A stretch of DNA of 64,000 nt. It comes from Diphasiastrum complanatum. Taxonomy: Eukaryota; Streptophyta; Lycopodiopsida; Lycopodiales; Lycopodiaceae. The position numbers were made by a program, and so were the translations under genes. Positions 1-10,094 of the stretch are shown here, one piece after another (position 1 is the stretch's first letter; every line of letters begins with the position of its first letter). The notes under the pieces are model-generated. The model saw only the letters and a program-made list of their open reading frames with translations, did not search any database and had not been told where the DNA came from. Location: positions 30,057,975 through 30,121,974 of the forward strand of contig CM055101.1 in the NCBI GenBank assembly GCA_029204225.1. Direction: 5' to 3'.

Positions 1-97
1 AAGCACCTACGAAAACACATTGGAAGGCAGCTAAGCGCATTTTTTGTTATGTCAAAGGCACTTCCAATTATGGCTTGGTGTACGGGGAGCATGAGGG
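1..97 (+). pseudogene. copia-C RNase H fragment
   Basis: Reads as the RNase H region of a Ty1/copia polyprotein (HWKAAKRI, then GTSNYGLVY). It matches 59035-59125, where the same stretch sits inside the longer copia-C RNase H. It is cut by the window start and, at about position 97, by repeat Z. This is a non-functional scrap. Confidence 0.75.
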
Positions 98-874
98 CAT
101 GTTACGTGTATGGCATTAGCTTGTTACAATAAACTTTTACAAACGTTTGATTCTCTCTAAAATACAAATCGTTTTCTTTTACTTCTTAATGAAATAGATT
201 ATTAATCACAGAGAAGGGTTGTACCACATTCAAAAGACTCATAGGCTGCATGCTATTAAAAACTGTTATGTGTCTTTAAGAAAGCTAAGTACCTATATGT
301 TCTAAAGAAATGAGAACTTTAACTCGCCCTTCTTTTGGCATGCCTAGAAGTCATCATTGTCTGAACTTCAAGCGATCGAATGTGCATGAAAGTATTTAAG
401 AAAATTTTCCTAATTGAGAATTTGACGAGTGCATGAGATAAATGTGTCTTTGAGTTAATGCAAATGACCCTCATCTCTTTCGAACATAGTAGTGGGGATT
501 ATACATGTGGCCATACTGAACACATTGCCACAAAAATCAACCCAATCGTTTCTCATATAGGATCACGATAGTTAGGATAATTCCTTGGAACACAAGATTT
601 GCAACTATGTACATACAACTATCTTCTAACTAGATAGACTGGGGGGTTGACATTGAGAAGAATGGATGTGAGACAGACTGATCTATTAAACTTGCTTTAA
701 GGGAGATAGTAAGTAAGGCCAAAACTAAGAAAATCTTGAATGACATATATAAGAAAGCAACAAGAGTAAGGATACGTTTTGTTCTATGAGAATCATCTCA
801 TTGTAATGTCCTTATGTTTGATTTGAAATTTTATAAATGAAATGCTCGTAGAGTAAATACCCTATCATTTTGAG
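98..874. repeat. repeat Z, left copy
   Basis: About 777 bp nearly collinear with 61091-61877 in the same orientation. Both copies start CATGTTACGTGTATGG and end CCCTATCATTTTGAG. No long ORF, LTR pair or primer site is visible, so its class is unknown. Left flank is copia RNase H and right flank is gypsy-H RT, so both borders are breakpoints in coding sequence. Confidence 0.8.
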
Positions 875-1733
875 GATGGAATGTGGCAGGTGCATTACAA
901 AGACCAAAGGGCATTCGTGTATGTGCGTACGTCCCCCAATCAGTGGTGAAAGTAGTTTTGGATCTATCTTCCTCTTTTATAAAAACTTGGTTATAACCTG
1001 AGAATCCATCTAAAAAACTATAACGTTCATGTCTAGCTACCTGGTCAAGAATGGTATCTGTATATGGTAGAGGATGATAATCTTTTGCTGTGGCAGCATT
1101 TAGTTTCCTAAAATACTGACAAACTCTAATCTTGCCCGTCTTCTTCTTAGGTACTATAACTATTGGTGGCACCCACTCACTGCTTAGAACACGATATATA
1201 ATACTCGCTCTAAGACATCTATCTAATTCGTCTTTTACTAATAAGGAATACTTTGGATTCAATCTATATTGGCGCTGCCTAATAGGTATTGTTCCCTGAA
1301 TGAGATCTATTCTATGTTCACCCCATTTAGCTGGTATGCCTATTAAATCAGCCATCAACCAAGCAAACACATTTTGGTATTTTTGAAGAAGCAATATATA
1401 CTCTTCACGTTCTTGGTCCGATTGGTATTTATATAGATTCAAAGTCTTACCTTTATTAATTTCTACTTTTACATAATCTGTTTTATCTACCATCCCCTCG
1501 GTCAAACTTGCTCTGGTTCCACCCAAAACTTCTCTTGACTCGGATGTTGTCGTTATTTCTACTTCCTCAACAATCTCATAGCATTCTATGAAATTAATCC
1601 ATGATTCAGCAAGTCTAGCTAACTCTTCACCCCATCTCAAAAGGTGACCCCCTATTGGACTGGCTGTGAGAATACTTGAAAAAAATATTTGTTTGGTAGA
1701 CAATTTATAATAGCATCTGCTTGATATAACCAT
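875..1733 (-). CDS. gypsy-H reverse transcriptase, N-terminal half
   Basis: The 300-residue frame contains typical Ty3/gypsy RT blocks: VPKKKTGKIRVCQ (residues ~195-207), LNAATAKDYHPLP (~212-224), YSFLDGFSGYNQ (~241-252, with the first catalytic Asp) and MPFGLCNAPATF. It breaks off just after NAPATF at the Z junction, before the YxDD active site, so it cannot be active. The last ~13 residues of the frame are Z sequence read through. The N-terminal ~60 residues overlap the end of the second protease domain. An ATG at 1733 is the formal start; in the element RT would be part of a polyprotein. Confidence 0.85.
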
Positions 1734-2010
1734 GGTCTTCCAAATAATATCGAATGAGCTGGTGTATCTACTGGATTTATGACAAGGAAATTTATAACAA
1801 ACGTCTTTGTCTCTATAACCACGTTAATACCTTTTAGCTAGCCTACTGGTTTACATTTAGTCGCGTCTGCTAAATGGATTTCATGGTAAGTCATAGGCTG
1901 TATCTGGTTTTCTAATCCTAATTTTTTAACCATTGTTTCCATTACTAGGTTGATACTAGATCCTGAGTCTATTAGTCTATCTATGTTCTGATCTCCTATG
2001 ATCGCACTAA
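1710..2010 (-). pseudogene. gypsy-H aspartic protease domain 2
   Basis: This is a retropepsin-like domain with the catalytic motif LIDSGSSINLV (complement of about 1930-1975). It continues through HLADATKCKPVG and ends with LFGRPWLYQADA (complement of about 1735-1770). The canonical DSG is intact, but a stop codon follows KPVG and a frame change lies downstream. It follows a first, separate protease domain and leads directly into RT, the usual PR-RT order. It would cleave the polyprotein if active. Confidence 0.8.
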
Positions 2011-2264
2011 TCTCTGGAACTCCACAATCTCCTCTATCTACATATTCTACTCTATTACTGTATGCAGGTATTCTTAATGTAACTAACCTCTCCCCTTCCC
2101 TAGTCCCTACTGATTGAAGCCCTTCTTCCTTAGAAGTATAGCTCAAGGAAGATGTAGGTGTCTCACCTTCGTATTTATCTTTTTCCCATGATGTGGAAAT
2201 TCTTTTATGACTTTTTCCTGTCGGTGTCTCCATCTGGTCTCTGAAGGTAATCTCCTTTTTCTTC

Positions 2265-2560
2265 CAGTGGGTTATAACATCAGCTTGATAGAGCCATGGT
2301 CGTCCTAATAACACTCTATATGATGATTGTCTCGTAGTTTTTAATATTATAAAATCCATAAGAAACTTATGGTCTCCAATATAAACTGTAACCTGAGATA
2401 GTTCTCCTATTGGTGATCTTCTAGTTGCATCGGCTAATCTTAAATGTCTTAAAGTGGGTGCTATTCTATGATGAATGCCTAATTCATATGTTGTTTTTCA
2501 AGTCACTATATTTACATTATCTAAGATGCAGCCATTAATTACTACTTGAATTTCTGGTTG
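2265..2560 (-). pseudogene. gypsy-H aspartic protease domain 1 (extra, damaged)
   Basis: A second retropepsin-like fold lies upstream of the DSG domain. It has GCILDNVNIVT at the active-site position (complement of about 2510-2545), then LRLADATRRSPIGELSQV and VLLGRPWLYQADVITHW. The active-site triplet is replaced: residues that should form D-S/T-G after LD are missing. It shares LADAT and GRPWLYQAD with domain 2, which points to a tandem domain duplication. A spacer of about 85 residues (2010-2265) separates the two. Confidence 0.75.
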
Positions 2561-3133
2561 GCCTTCATCACCATAATTAACTAATCCTATGTTGACTACT
2601 GGTAACTTTGCTTTTCTTTATTTTTTATTTTGCAAAACTTGCTTAATTTCTTTTTTATAATATTGGTTATCGTCTAATAACTGTTTAAAAGTTATATTGG
2701 GCATTCTAGAAACAAGGTCTTCGACAATATTATAAGAATGGTTTCTAAGTGGCGACAGATCTATAGGTATCTCGCTACTTATAACTTGATCTGAAAATGT
2801 CACTTTTTTAACTTTTCTAGTTTCTTCGTCTAAAATCTTCTTAGCTTCTGAACTAATATCAACATTATAATATTTTCCATTAGATTTATCAAGCTTTAAT
2901 TCTTTATTACTAGGAATTTTTACTATTTTGCGACCTTCGCATTTTTTGTCGCATTTTTTGCAGTTTTTGCAATTTTCGTCTTAGTTTTCTTTTATCTTTA
3001 AGAGTTAAATAGTCTTTACTACTACTTCTATCCTCCGAACTATCATGTTAGTGCTAGTCTTAGATGGCCGAAGGTCGTCTTCCCTAGGCGAGTTTACAAA
3101 CCTTGGTTTAGACCGTGGCTGTTGTGGCTGAGG
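2561..3133 (-). pseudogene. gypsy-H gag-pol linker
   Basis: A 61-residue open frame at 2618-2803 (starting MTFSDQVISSEIPIDLSP) lies between the zinc knuckles and the first protease domain. The spacer at 2930-3000 is rich in repeated TTTTTGC/GCATTTTTT words. I recognise no domain. Position and strand make it the linker between nucleocapsid and protease. Confidence 0.5.
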
Positions 3134-3252
3134 ACATTCAGCAGTGACATGCCCTTCGCCTTTACAGTTAGCGCAGAGTGGCACATATCCTGCTGATCTC
3201 CTGGGTTCAGGGCAATCAGGCGAATAGTGACCCAGGGCTCCGCAATTGTAGC
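3134..3252 (-). pseudogene. gypsy-H nucleocapsid, two CCHC zinc knuckles
   Basis: The minus strand encodes CYNCGALGHYSPDC (complement of 3211-3252) and CANCKGEGHVTAEC (complement of 3134-3175). Both are perfect CX2CX4HX4C knuckles, separated by a Pro/Arg-rich spacer. These bind RNA in Gag. A third, damaged knuckle lies upstream at about 3455-3500 (CTVFGKEGHSKSNC, second Cys changed to Phe). The local reading frame is too short to show as a long ORF. Confidence 0.85.
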
Positions 3253-3341
3253 ACGAACCCCTTACTCTGGTTAGTGGAGTGGAATCTCGTGTTCCGCCCC
3301 TTCACAAAATAGTGTACTGTTGACTAGTACCTGTTTCAGTA

Positions 3342-3689
3342 TCATAGTTTTTTGGCAGTAGGAGTTGCTATATAAGCTACCTCCTCATGATTATTAATCG
3401 GACAGAGGAATAGTTCCTTTTCTAAATAATTAGTCTGTAAACTGAGACAGTTGCTCTTAGAATGACCTTCCTTCCCAAACACAGTACACCAAACATTGGC
3501 GTTAGGCTTCGCTTTCTTTCGCTTGGCTTTAACATCAAATATTTGGACCTTTAGATCACTCATTTCTCTTGTTGACAACTCAACACTTTTCAGATTTCTC
3601 CATTCTTTTCTTTCTTTTGGAGTTCCTATTCTTAGTTTTCTTGTAAGAAGTTTGTTCTTCCGATGAAGAAGAATAAGATGAATACTCAA
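3342..3689 (-). CDS. gypsy-H gag C-terminal frame
   Basis: A 115-residue frame overlaps the end of the capsid ORF in another phase, so gag is frameshifted at about 3580-3600. It carries a Lys-rich stretch and the degenerate knuckle CTVFGKEGHSKSNC, then CPINNHEEVAYIATPT, a spacer seen before further knuckles in this element type. It is probably continuous with the 3580-4560 frame in the ancestor. Confidence 0.65.
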   Translation of the reverse strand: MSIHLILLHRKNKLLTRKLRIGTPKERKEWRNLKSVELSTREMSDLKVQIFDVKAKRKKAKPNANVWCTVFGKEGHSKSNCLSLQTNYLEKELFLCPINNHEEVAYIATPTAKKL

Positions 3690-4560
3690 AAGATTCTTTC
3701 ATATCCACTGAATCAGATTCTGATTCAGACTCAGTATATGTTTCAGATTCTTTTGTTCGTTTAAATTTGTGTTTTTTACTACTTTTTCTTTCATTTCTCA
3801 GTTTGCGAGAAATTTGAGAGGTTTCGTAATTCTCAACAGAGGCAATGACATCTTCCAAATAAGTCATCAAACCCTGTCGACAATAATGAACCATTTTCTT
3901 AGGCAAACCACCCAAGAACCATTCATTTTGCATAGGAACTGGATACTGGGCTCCTAACTTTCCTATTAAATTCTTAACCCTACGAGTATATTTCCTAAGT
4001 GATTCCTTTGGCTTTTTTTCAATAGAGTTAAGCCGAGCCAGCAATCTAGTGGAATATCCTATCTCCCTAAACTGTTTAAAGAATGCTGCTTTTAAAGCGT
4101 TCCAAATATTAGCTGTTTTTGGTACTAATTGACTGTACCAAATCTTAGCCTGCTTCCGCAAAAGACCTGGCAAAATTCTAATTTTATCCTCGTCCGTTTG
4201 CTCTTTGTTTGCTATGGTAATGGATTCAAATTGCGACATATAACTATCCGCATCTTCAGATGATGATTCCTTAAAGAAATCATATTTAACTTTTGTAGAT
4301 GTGGGTGGCGCTGGATTAGCCATATTAACATATGGTGGTGAACTAGATGAACTTGGAGGATCTGAATCTAAACTTCGTTGGGACAAAGAGTCTGAAATTG
4401 GTTCGGAAGTAGAATCAGATGAATCTGATTCAGGTGAATCTATAGAACTTGGTGTTTCAATGGATATTTCTTCAAATGAATCTACAAATGTCGTAGTAGC
4501 GTGTAAAAGGTCATTAAATGCTTCAGGTATTAATCTTGCTCTAACTGGTGAGTTTTGCAA
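3580..4560 (-). CDS. gypsy-H Gag (capsid)
   Basis: Open 326-residue frame. Residues 1-100 are Ser/Asp/Glu-rich. Residues ~95-250 resemble the retrotransposon gag domain: SYMSQFESITIA, KIRILPGLLRKQAKIWYSQL, LRKYTRRVKNLIGKL and NEWFLGGLPKKM, the last being the gag 'FLxGLP' signature. The C-terminus is charged (Glu/Ser then Lys/Arg). The ATG at 4560 lies about 165 bp downstream of the primer site, a normal gag position. This is the best preserved part of gypsy-H. Confidence 0.85.
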   Translation of the reverse strand: MQNSPVRARLIPEAFNDLLHATTTFVDSFEEISIETPSSIDSPESDSSDSTSEPISDSLSQRSLDSDPPSSSSSPPYVNMANPAPPTSTKVKYDFFKESSSEDADSYMSQFESITIANKEQTDEDKIRILPGLLRKQAKIWYSQLVPKTANIWNALKAAFFKQFREIGYSTRLLARLNSIEKKPKESLRKYTRRVKNLIGKLGAQYPVPMQNEWFLGGLPKKMVHYCRQGLMTYLEDVIASVENYETSQISRKLRNERKSSKKHKFKRTKESETYTESESESDSVDMKESFEYSSYSSSSEEQTSYKKTKNRNSKRKKRMEKSEKC

Positions 4561-4726
4561 ATTCTACAAATACAAATCTCTAGACTTCCTATATGCTTCT
4601 AAACGTTGTGCACTCTCTAAACGTTTCTGTTCAATAATTGCTTGACAGTATGTTCTTGGCATGCATTACATGAGAAAGATTTGTAGATGTAATACACTTA
4701 AAAATATTGCAAAAGGTAAAATTCAT

Positions 4727-4745
4727 CTCCCTGGCAATGACACCA
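4727..4745 (-). other. gypsy-H primer binding site, tRNA-Asp type
   Basis: The minus strand reads TGGTGTCATTGCCAGGGAG, separated from the LTR end by five bases. It differs only at scattered positions from the complement of the plant tRNA-Asp 3' end, the primer used by several plant Ty3/gypsy lineages. G1 and G2 have the same type of site. Confidence 0.75.
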
Positions 4746-4750
4746 AATTA

Positions 4751-5773
4751 TGTGGTGGCCTAATCGTTATAGATTTCCACAAAATCAATGAATTACGTAA
4801 TATAAAAGGTTCGATCGTTCTCCAAGAGAGAGAATAATCTCATCTTTTGCATGGTAAATGTATGTATGATGATAAACAGGCTAGAGTGTATAAAGTTCAC
4901 AATGAATACTACAACGACATAACTGTTTATCCAAAGATATTTGGGTAAATTGGCATCTAGGAACACCAATGATGAAATGAATTGGTCAAGGTCTATATTG
5001 TAAGAATCACTTTATCTTTCAGGCTCTTCAGGCATCAGGAAAACAGTCAGAACTGACAGCAACTAGCAATTAGATTCGTCAAGCAGAATCACATTAGATA
5101 AAAGTTCTTCTTAATCAAACACAGAGAATTAGTTTTTATCGCAGGAAGCAAACAAGACAGAGTCTCAATCAACCCCATTATATGATCACATAGCTAATTC
5201 AGAGTTGAAGGAATTTCTGCTAAAGGTTATGGTTGACAGCTTCAGCTAATTCCCTGCACACATTAGTCAGAATTATTACTTGCTGGTGTCGCCTAAAAAT
5301 CCGTGTTAGAGTAACTGAAATTCAGTATAACTTAAGATATGTGTGTGACGCAAATAGAACAGTATCACAATCAATCACAGATCATACAAAGTGTGTTCGC
5401 ACAAATGGTAAGAAGTAATTATGTGAGAGATAACAGAAGGAAAGAATGTTCAAGCTATAAGAACTTGTTCTTCGCTCTATATTGATACTCAGCTCTGCGT
5501 AGAAATGTGTATGTACAATGGCACATAGTGCTATCCTTATAGGAATGTCCTTCAGCCTCAATGTCGCTTACAAACGATAAAATGTCGATTCTGAACTTCT
5601 ATTGCGTCGCTTTAGAAAGTCGCAACTTCTACTCGAGATATGAATTTACAAATTGCGAAATAGGCCTTTACATGTATTTAGGTACTATGGCACATTTTAT
5701 ATATATGGAAATTGAAAATTTTTACAATATATGACAAAATTTGGATAATTTGAGATCATAAGACTCCACAACA
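4751..5773 (-). repeat. gypsy-H 5' LTR
   Basis: Bounded by TGTTGTGGAGTC at the minus-strand 5' end and GGCCACCACA at the 3' end next to the primer site, giving TG...CA termini and 1023 bp. The interior contains no long ORF. No second copy lies in this window, so LTR identity cannot be used for dating. Confidence 0.7.
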
Positions 5774-5919
5774 CAGTAACATAGACAGAAAGCACTCTCC
5801 ATACCAAACTCACGTAGCAACTGTATTTCTCAAAACCAAAATACATTGTACAGATAGTTCTTCGCTATGGCAATCCATGCATGGCCCAGGTTGCTGTTGA
5901 TGGGATGCGTGTCCCATCG
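5774..5919 (-). repeat. copia-C LTR fragment
   Basis: Reverse complement of 59520-59690, the copia-C 3' LTR. It includes the diverged form of the palindrome ATGGGACACGTGTCCCAT (here centre TGCGTG, 5900-5917). gypsy-H starts exactly at its left edge, so gypsy-H probably inserted in this LTR. The right edge joins copia RT in the opposite orientation. Confidence 0.75.
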
Positions 5920-6085
5920 CTTGCAGGTATTAAACCTATTGATTCTAAATGGATCTTCAAGCTAAAGCTTAAGCCAGATGGATCAATATCCAAATGGGAA
6001 GCTTGTTTAGTGGTTAAAGGATCTGAGCAAGTATATGGAATAGATTACACTGACACCTTTAGTCCAATGGTAAAGCGTCAATCTA
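5920..6085 (+). pseudogene. copia RT N-terminal fragment
   Basis: Encodes GIKPIDSKWIFKLKLKPDGS, then ACLVVKGSEQVYGIDYTDTF and SPMVKRQSI. This is the start of a Ty1/copia reverse transcriptase (the W-x-x-K...VAKG...DYxxTF-P region). The open frame beginning at 5881 adds ~14 LTR-derived residues that are not part of the protein. The homology stops abruptly at about 6085. Confidence 0.8.
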
Positions 6086-6086
6086 T

Positions 6087-6506
6087 TTGCACCTACAGAA
6101 GATCTGGACATTCACTAGACATAATGCAAGAAAACGACGTGTGTTTGAAGGAAAAGATATTGTTGAATTGGATACACACAATGAATCACCACCCAATTCT
6201 GGCAACGTTTTGGAAGAACTTGAACCACTCATCCAAACTCCAAATGATGTCGAAATGATGGGAGAAGAAGATACAAATGGAAATGATGAGATTCCTACGA
6301 TCGTACAAGACCAAATTCGGGGTAATTTGAGGCCCCCACGTTTGGATGAGATAGAATTAGAAGAAGAGGAGATTGAATATGAGGGTACCTCACATAATCA
6401 AAGAGACACGATTGGAAATTTACGATTATACCTAGACCTAGATTCAGATGAGTGCCAAGAATTGTGTAATGACGAGAATGACGTAAATGATGAGAATAAT
6501 CTATGA
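6087..6506 (+). CDS. acidic ORF of unknown family
   Basis: 139-residue open frame rich in Glu, Asp and Asn, ending in an acidic tail (DECQELCNDENDVNDENN). It begins where the copia RT homology ends, in another frame. It has no zinc knuckle, protease or RT motif. An acidic C-terminus occurs in several plant DNA transposases, but nothing here proves that. It could also be the linker of a gag or integrase. I do not recognise it. Confidence 0.35.
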   Translation: MHLQKIWTFTRHNARKRRVFEGKDIVELDTHNESPPNSGNVLEELEPLIQTPNDVEMMGEEDTNGNDEIPTIVQDQIRGNLRPPRLDEIELEEEEIEYEGTSHNQRDTIGNLRLYLDLDSDECQELCNDENDVNDENNL

Positions 6507-7185
6507 TTATTAATACTTAAATTCACTTGCACTCACTTTTTTTTATATTCATCGCAATATTTTTTATGTATACTTTTATAGATAGAGTTGAATCTGATAA
6601 TTACAATGCCCGAACCTTGCAGTTATCTCCTATTTTAGAATGTCACCACATATTCCCTCCCTATGGCGTGTAGGTTTTTCCATGCAAGTTGGAAAGATTA
6701 GAACCTCGCCTTTAATGGGAGAAAAGAAAGGGCTACACATTTTTCTAGGATTGGGAATTTTAATTATCTACATTTCACCTTTGCATATTAACTAATTGCT
6801 AGTGTATGCGGTAAAATACGATATTACTTTGAACAAAATGAAAATGATGAATTACATTTAATTTCTTACTGTGTTAGATAATGTATTCCAATAATAATAA
6901 AAATTGAAGCAACACATACTCACCGGTAAACTCACTCGAAGCTAAAGTGCAAACGTGCAATTGCTCACACTTTAAATGCTTCCTCTCTGTTTTTTGAATA
7001 TTTTTGTCACATGCACAAGCAATCAAAAAATAACATATATTACACAATTGAACCATTATTATAAGCGAATTTTGTTAATCCACCTCAAATTCTCTCATTT
7101 TATGCTTGTTCATTTTTTTTCTCTCTCTTAAATTACAAATCTAACATACATTAAATATCATTAAACATGATCTATTCATCTATTG
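6507..7185. other. no recognised feature
   Basis: AT-rich sequence with only short ORFs. No LTR edge, primer site or coding motif was found. Confidence 0.6.
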
Positions 7186-7599
7186 CCCTAAATCTCTCTC
7201 TCTCTCTCTCTCTCTCTAACATACAAATCAAACATACAATTACCAACAAACACTATTTAGTCATCTACTACTCTAAATCTTAATCAAAACACACACACAC
7301 ATACACACTGCATCTCTCTCTCTCTCACAATATAAATCTAATATAAATTTTATATCAAACACTATTTATTTATCTATCACTCTTAAATACCCTAAACTAA
7401 TGCATAATACAAAACTCTCTCTCTCTCTGTCTCTCTATTATCTTAAATTCAAAATGCAAAACACAACACATACACACTTCCTCCCTCCCACTCCCACCTC
7501 TCTCTCTCTCTCTCTCTCATTATAAATCTAATATAAATTTTCTATCAAACACCATTTATTTATTTATCACTCTTAAATACCCTAAACTAATGCTTAATG

Positions 7600-7687
<88 letters not shown>

Positions 7688-7744
7688 CTTAAATACAAAA
7701 TGCAAGACACAACACATACACACTTCTTTCCTCTTCTCTCCCCC

Positions 7745-7808
<64 letters not shown>

Positions 7809-8171
7809 GATCATTCTTAGTCCTAAATAAATATAAATCTAACAATCTATTAATACCATAGACTATGTATTTATCTATAATCTTAAATTTCCAAATCAAT
7901 GCAAAATGTTAAACACACAACACATCTTCTCTTTCTCTATTTTTTTTTCTCTCTCTCTCTCACACACACACATTATAAATTTAACAATCTATTACTACCC
8001 AACACTATCTATATCTATTTGTCTATTAACCTAAATTACAGATCAATGCAAAATTCAAAACACATACACATCCTCTCAAACACACACATCCATTATCTTA
8101 ATATTCCAACAATCTATTATAAACACTATCATAAATCAATCTATTATAAACACTATCACAATCTATTATAG

Positions 8172-8212
<41 letters not shown>
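7186..8212. repeat. decayed minisatellite with embedded CT and AT microsatellites
   Basis: A unit of about 180 bp recurs at least four times. It reads CT-run, then TATAAATCTAATATAAATTTT, TATCAAACAC, ATTTATTTATC, CTTAAAT and CAAAATGC, then ACACAACACATACACAC. CT runs occur at the same phase of each unit: 7194-7217, 7313-7326, 7418-7436, 7497-7518, 7605-7636, 7748-7805, 7949-7962 and 8174-8211. An AT run sits at 7637-7684. The long LSLSL/YIYIY and RERER frames here are translations of these runs, not genes. Confidence 0.85.
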
Positions 8213-8216
<4 letters not shown>

Positions 8217-8824
8217 TTTTATTTTTTAAAAAAAGAACAAAAAATAAACTCCAAAGTCTTTCAATATCTTCAAGCATACATCTACACTCCACCTCTTCTC
8301 TCTCTTTCAAATCATGGAATGAAATGACTTTGAGTTCTTTTTTTCAATATCATCACCACAACAAAGAGCACGATCTGCATGTAGTATGGATTTCAAATAT
8401 GACAACTAGAATGCAGCCAGTCTGTGGCCATACATGCGCCTTCGATGTTGGAGAACTGATGAGAGTGGTCATGATAGCAGTGAGGCCATAGCTATCGCCA
8501 GTCATCGAGGCAGGCTACGTGTATGTAATCAGTAACCTCACGGATTAGTAGCGTGACCCAGAGAGCTATCAATCCACCATCGTTGATCCACATATTGCTT
8601 ATCTAGTGGCGACATTCTTTCATTTTGTGACAGCATTCTATAAGCCATATCTGGCACCAATGAGTTACAGTTGTACTTCTAGAGAATGAGCCATTGGGTG
8701 CACGTTGTTTTCTTATCCTCCCTCACAGTGTAGAAGAGTAATACGGATGAGGTAGTCACCATCAACGAGCTATATTAGCGAGCAATAGAGTTAAAAAAAT
8801 CAGACCTACAGATGAGCAATTTTG
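8213..8824. other. no recognised feature
   Basis: Unique-looking sequence between the microsatellite field and the copia-D gag scrap. It has many stops in all frames and no retroelement motif that I can see. It abuts copia-D homology abruptly at about 8825. Confidence 0.5.
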
Positions 8825-9264
8825 AGTTTTGGTGGCAGTCCATGGTTGCATGACCCTTCTTATGACAGTGGATACACTCAATTTTCGAATTAAGCCAACA
8901 CAAATCGATAGTATGTCCTTTGCGTTTGCATCTCACACACGTCTTTTTGTCTCCACTCTGTTGTTTCGACCTTCTTTTGTTCTTCCATTTTCCTTTGCTA
9001 GCCCCTTCTGCTTGCTAATCTCAATTATGTTTTTGATCTGACTCCCTCTCAGGCTTGAATTGTTTCTTTGCTTTCTCCTTGTTGTTGTAGAGGGCTTGGT
9101 TAGAAGCATCATTGTGATCAAGATGCTCTCGAGTTTTGACTTCTTCTTGAATCTCGACAACAACCTTTTTGTTTGTCATAGTGGGATCTTTTGCTAGCAG
9201 CGTTTTGGTTGTCTAGAAGGATCTTGGTAAGGCTCTCAACAAATAAGTAAGTTGCTTCTTTGCT
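8825..9264 (-). pseudogene. copia-D2 gag, 3' half with zinc knuckle
   Basis: Matches the gag of copia-D1 (38930-39400). It starts at QLTYLLRAL next to the copia-E LTR, continues through the basic region and ends with the knuckle CIHCHKKGHATMDC (complement of about 8835-8880), a complete CX2CX4HX4C. Frames are broken. The missing 5' half of this gag lies at 17290-17812 on the other strand. Confidence 0.8.
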
Positions 9265-9269
9265 GATAC

Positions 9270-9517
9270 AGTTAAGAAAAAACAGTTTAAACACCCGACC
9301 GGATCAATCACCACAGCACAACGTCAAGTGCAACAAGACAAGATAACAGAATAGCTCACCACAAACTGTATATTCAGCTGATAAGTAAGTACAAAGATAA
9401 AAAAAAGCACTCAAAGGGCTCGTAAAAGAAAGATGGACCGATAATTCTAGAACTGAGCACACGTGGTGCCGTTGAAATAAGAAAGCACTGTATAAGTCGA
9501 TCATTGCTATTTTGACT
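9270..9517 (-). repeat. copia-E 3' LTR
   Basis: 248 bp, the counterpart of the 254 bp LTR at 17813-18066. The minus-strand 5' end is AGTCAAAATAGC, after a purine tract GAGGGAGAG. The 3' end is TTTTCTTAACT, then the target-site copy GTATC (complement of 9265-9269). Termini are AGTTAAAA...TTTTAACT rather than TG...CA. Confidence 0.8.
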
Positions 9518-9561
9518 CTCTCCCTCAATGATGTTGTGGTAGATCAACCAACTCCCATGTA

Positions 9562-10086
9562 TCATGCCTGTGGATGGATTCCATCTCCTCTTCCATTGCC
9601 CTTTGTCTGATCTTTTGCCTCATCAAAGGTTGATGACTCTCGACACTTCAAAATGTGACTCATTAGGGCATAGTTCACATGATAACGATCGAGAGACTTC
9701 CTTTCCCGAATTGACCTTCTCACTTCTCCTTGTGTGCTAGATCTTGGTTGATTTAGCTTTGCATCTTTCATGATCTTTTCATACCATTTTGGTATCTTAG
9801 ATTCAGGTAATACACTACGTGGAGAGTATGTATCCCAAGGATTGTCCAAATAATGTCTCTTACTTCGAACCGGTTTCTCCTTAATTGCTCCTATTGGCAA
9901 GTACCTTCCCCTAGGCTCTTGAATAGGTGGTGTCCTCTCATACTTGCCCTCTCGACTCTCATCTTCACGTGGATCATCTTGTGGAGCATCTTCTTCATCT
10001 TCTTCCAAAATTGTGGGAAGTCTTTTGATGCTTTCACCACTTGCATGGTCTTCATTTTCATACCTATGCGTCTTATCAAAGATCAC
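9562..10086 (-). CDS. copia-E integrase C-terminal tail
   Basis: 174-residue frame. The Glu/Asp-rich linker (ILEEDEEDAPQDDP) is followed by NPWDTYSPRSVLPESKIPKW and the integrase-RT boundary motif RRSIRERKSLDRYHVNYAL. This corresponds to the 'RRSxRxxxxPxRY' region of copia polyproteins, and 47615-48130 in copia-C is a homologue. The last residues run off frame where RT should begin. Confidence 0.8.
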   Translation of the reverse strand: MIFDKTHRYENEDHASGESIKRLPTILEEDEEDAPQDDPREDESREGKYERTPPIQEPRGRYLPIGAIKEKPVRSKRHYLDNPWDTYSPRSVLPESKIPKWYEKIMKDAKLNQPRSSTQGEVRRSIRERKSLDRYHVNYALMSHILKCRESSTFDEAKDQTKGNGRGDGIHPQA

Positions 10087-10094
10087 ATCTTTAC

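Larger units (their letters stand above)
875..5773 (-). mobile_element. Ty3/gypsy element gypsy-H, 3'-truncated
   Basis: In minus-strand order it has a 1023 bp LTR (5773 to 4751), a tRNA-Asp-type primer site, gag, zinc knuckles, two aspartic-protease domains and the N-terminal half of RT. It stops at repeat Z, so RNase H, integrase and the 3' LTR are absent. Many frameshifts separate the domains. It is a retrotransposon rather than a pararetrovirus: it has an LTR and primer site, and no movement-protein or capsid-like ORF is visible. Its 5' end abuts a copia-C LTR scrap. Confidence 0.85.

Noticed and set aside
875-4560. Endogenous pararetrovirus
   Set aside because: RT half resembles Ty3/gypsy, and the LTR plus tRNA-Asp primer site and gag fit an LTR retrotransposon; no movement-protein-like ORF seen.
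7556-7820. Long frames of RERER, LSLSL and YIYIY
   Set aside because: Translations of CT/GA and AT microsatellites on both strands; no coding evidence. The same applies at 8098-8310, 35117-35446 and 63299-63565.
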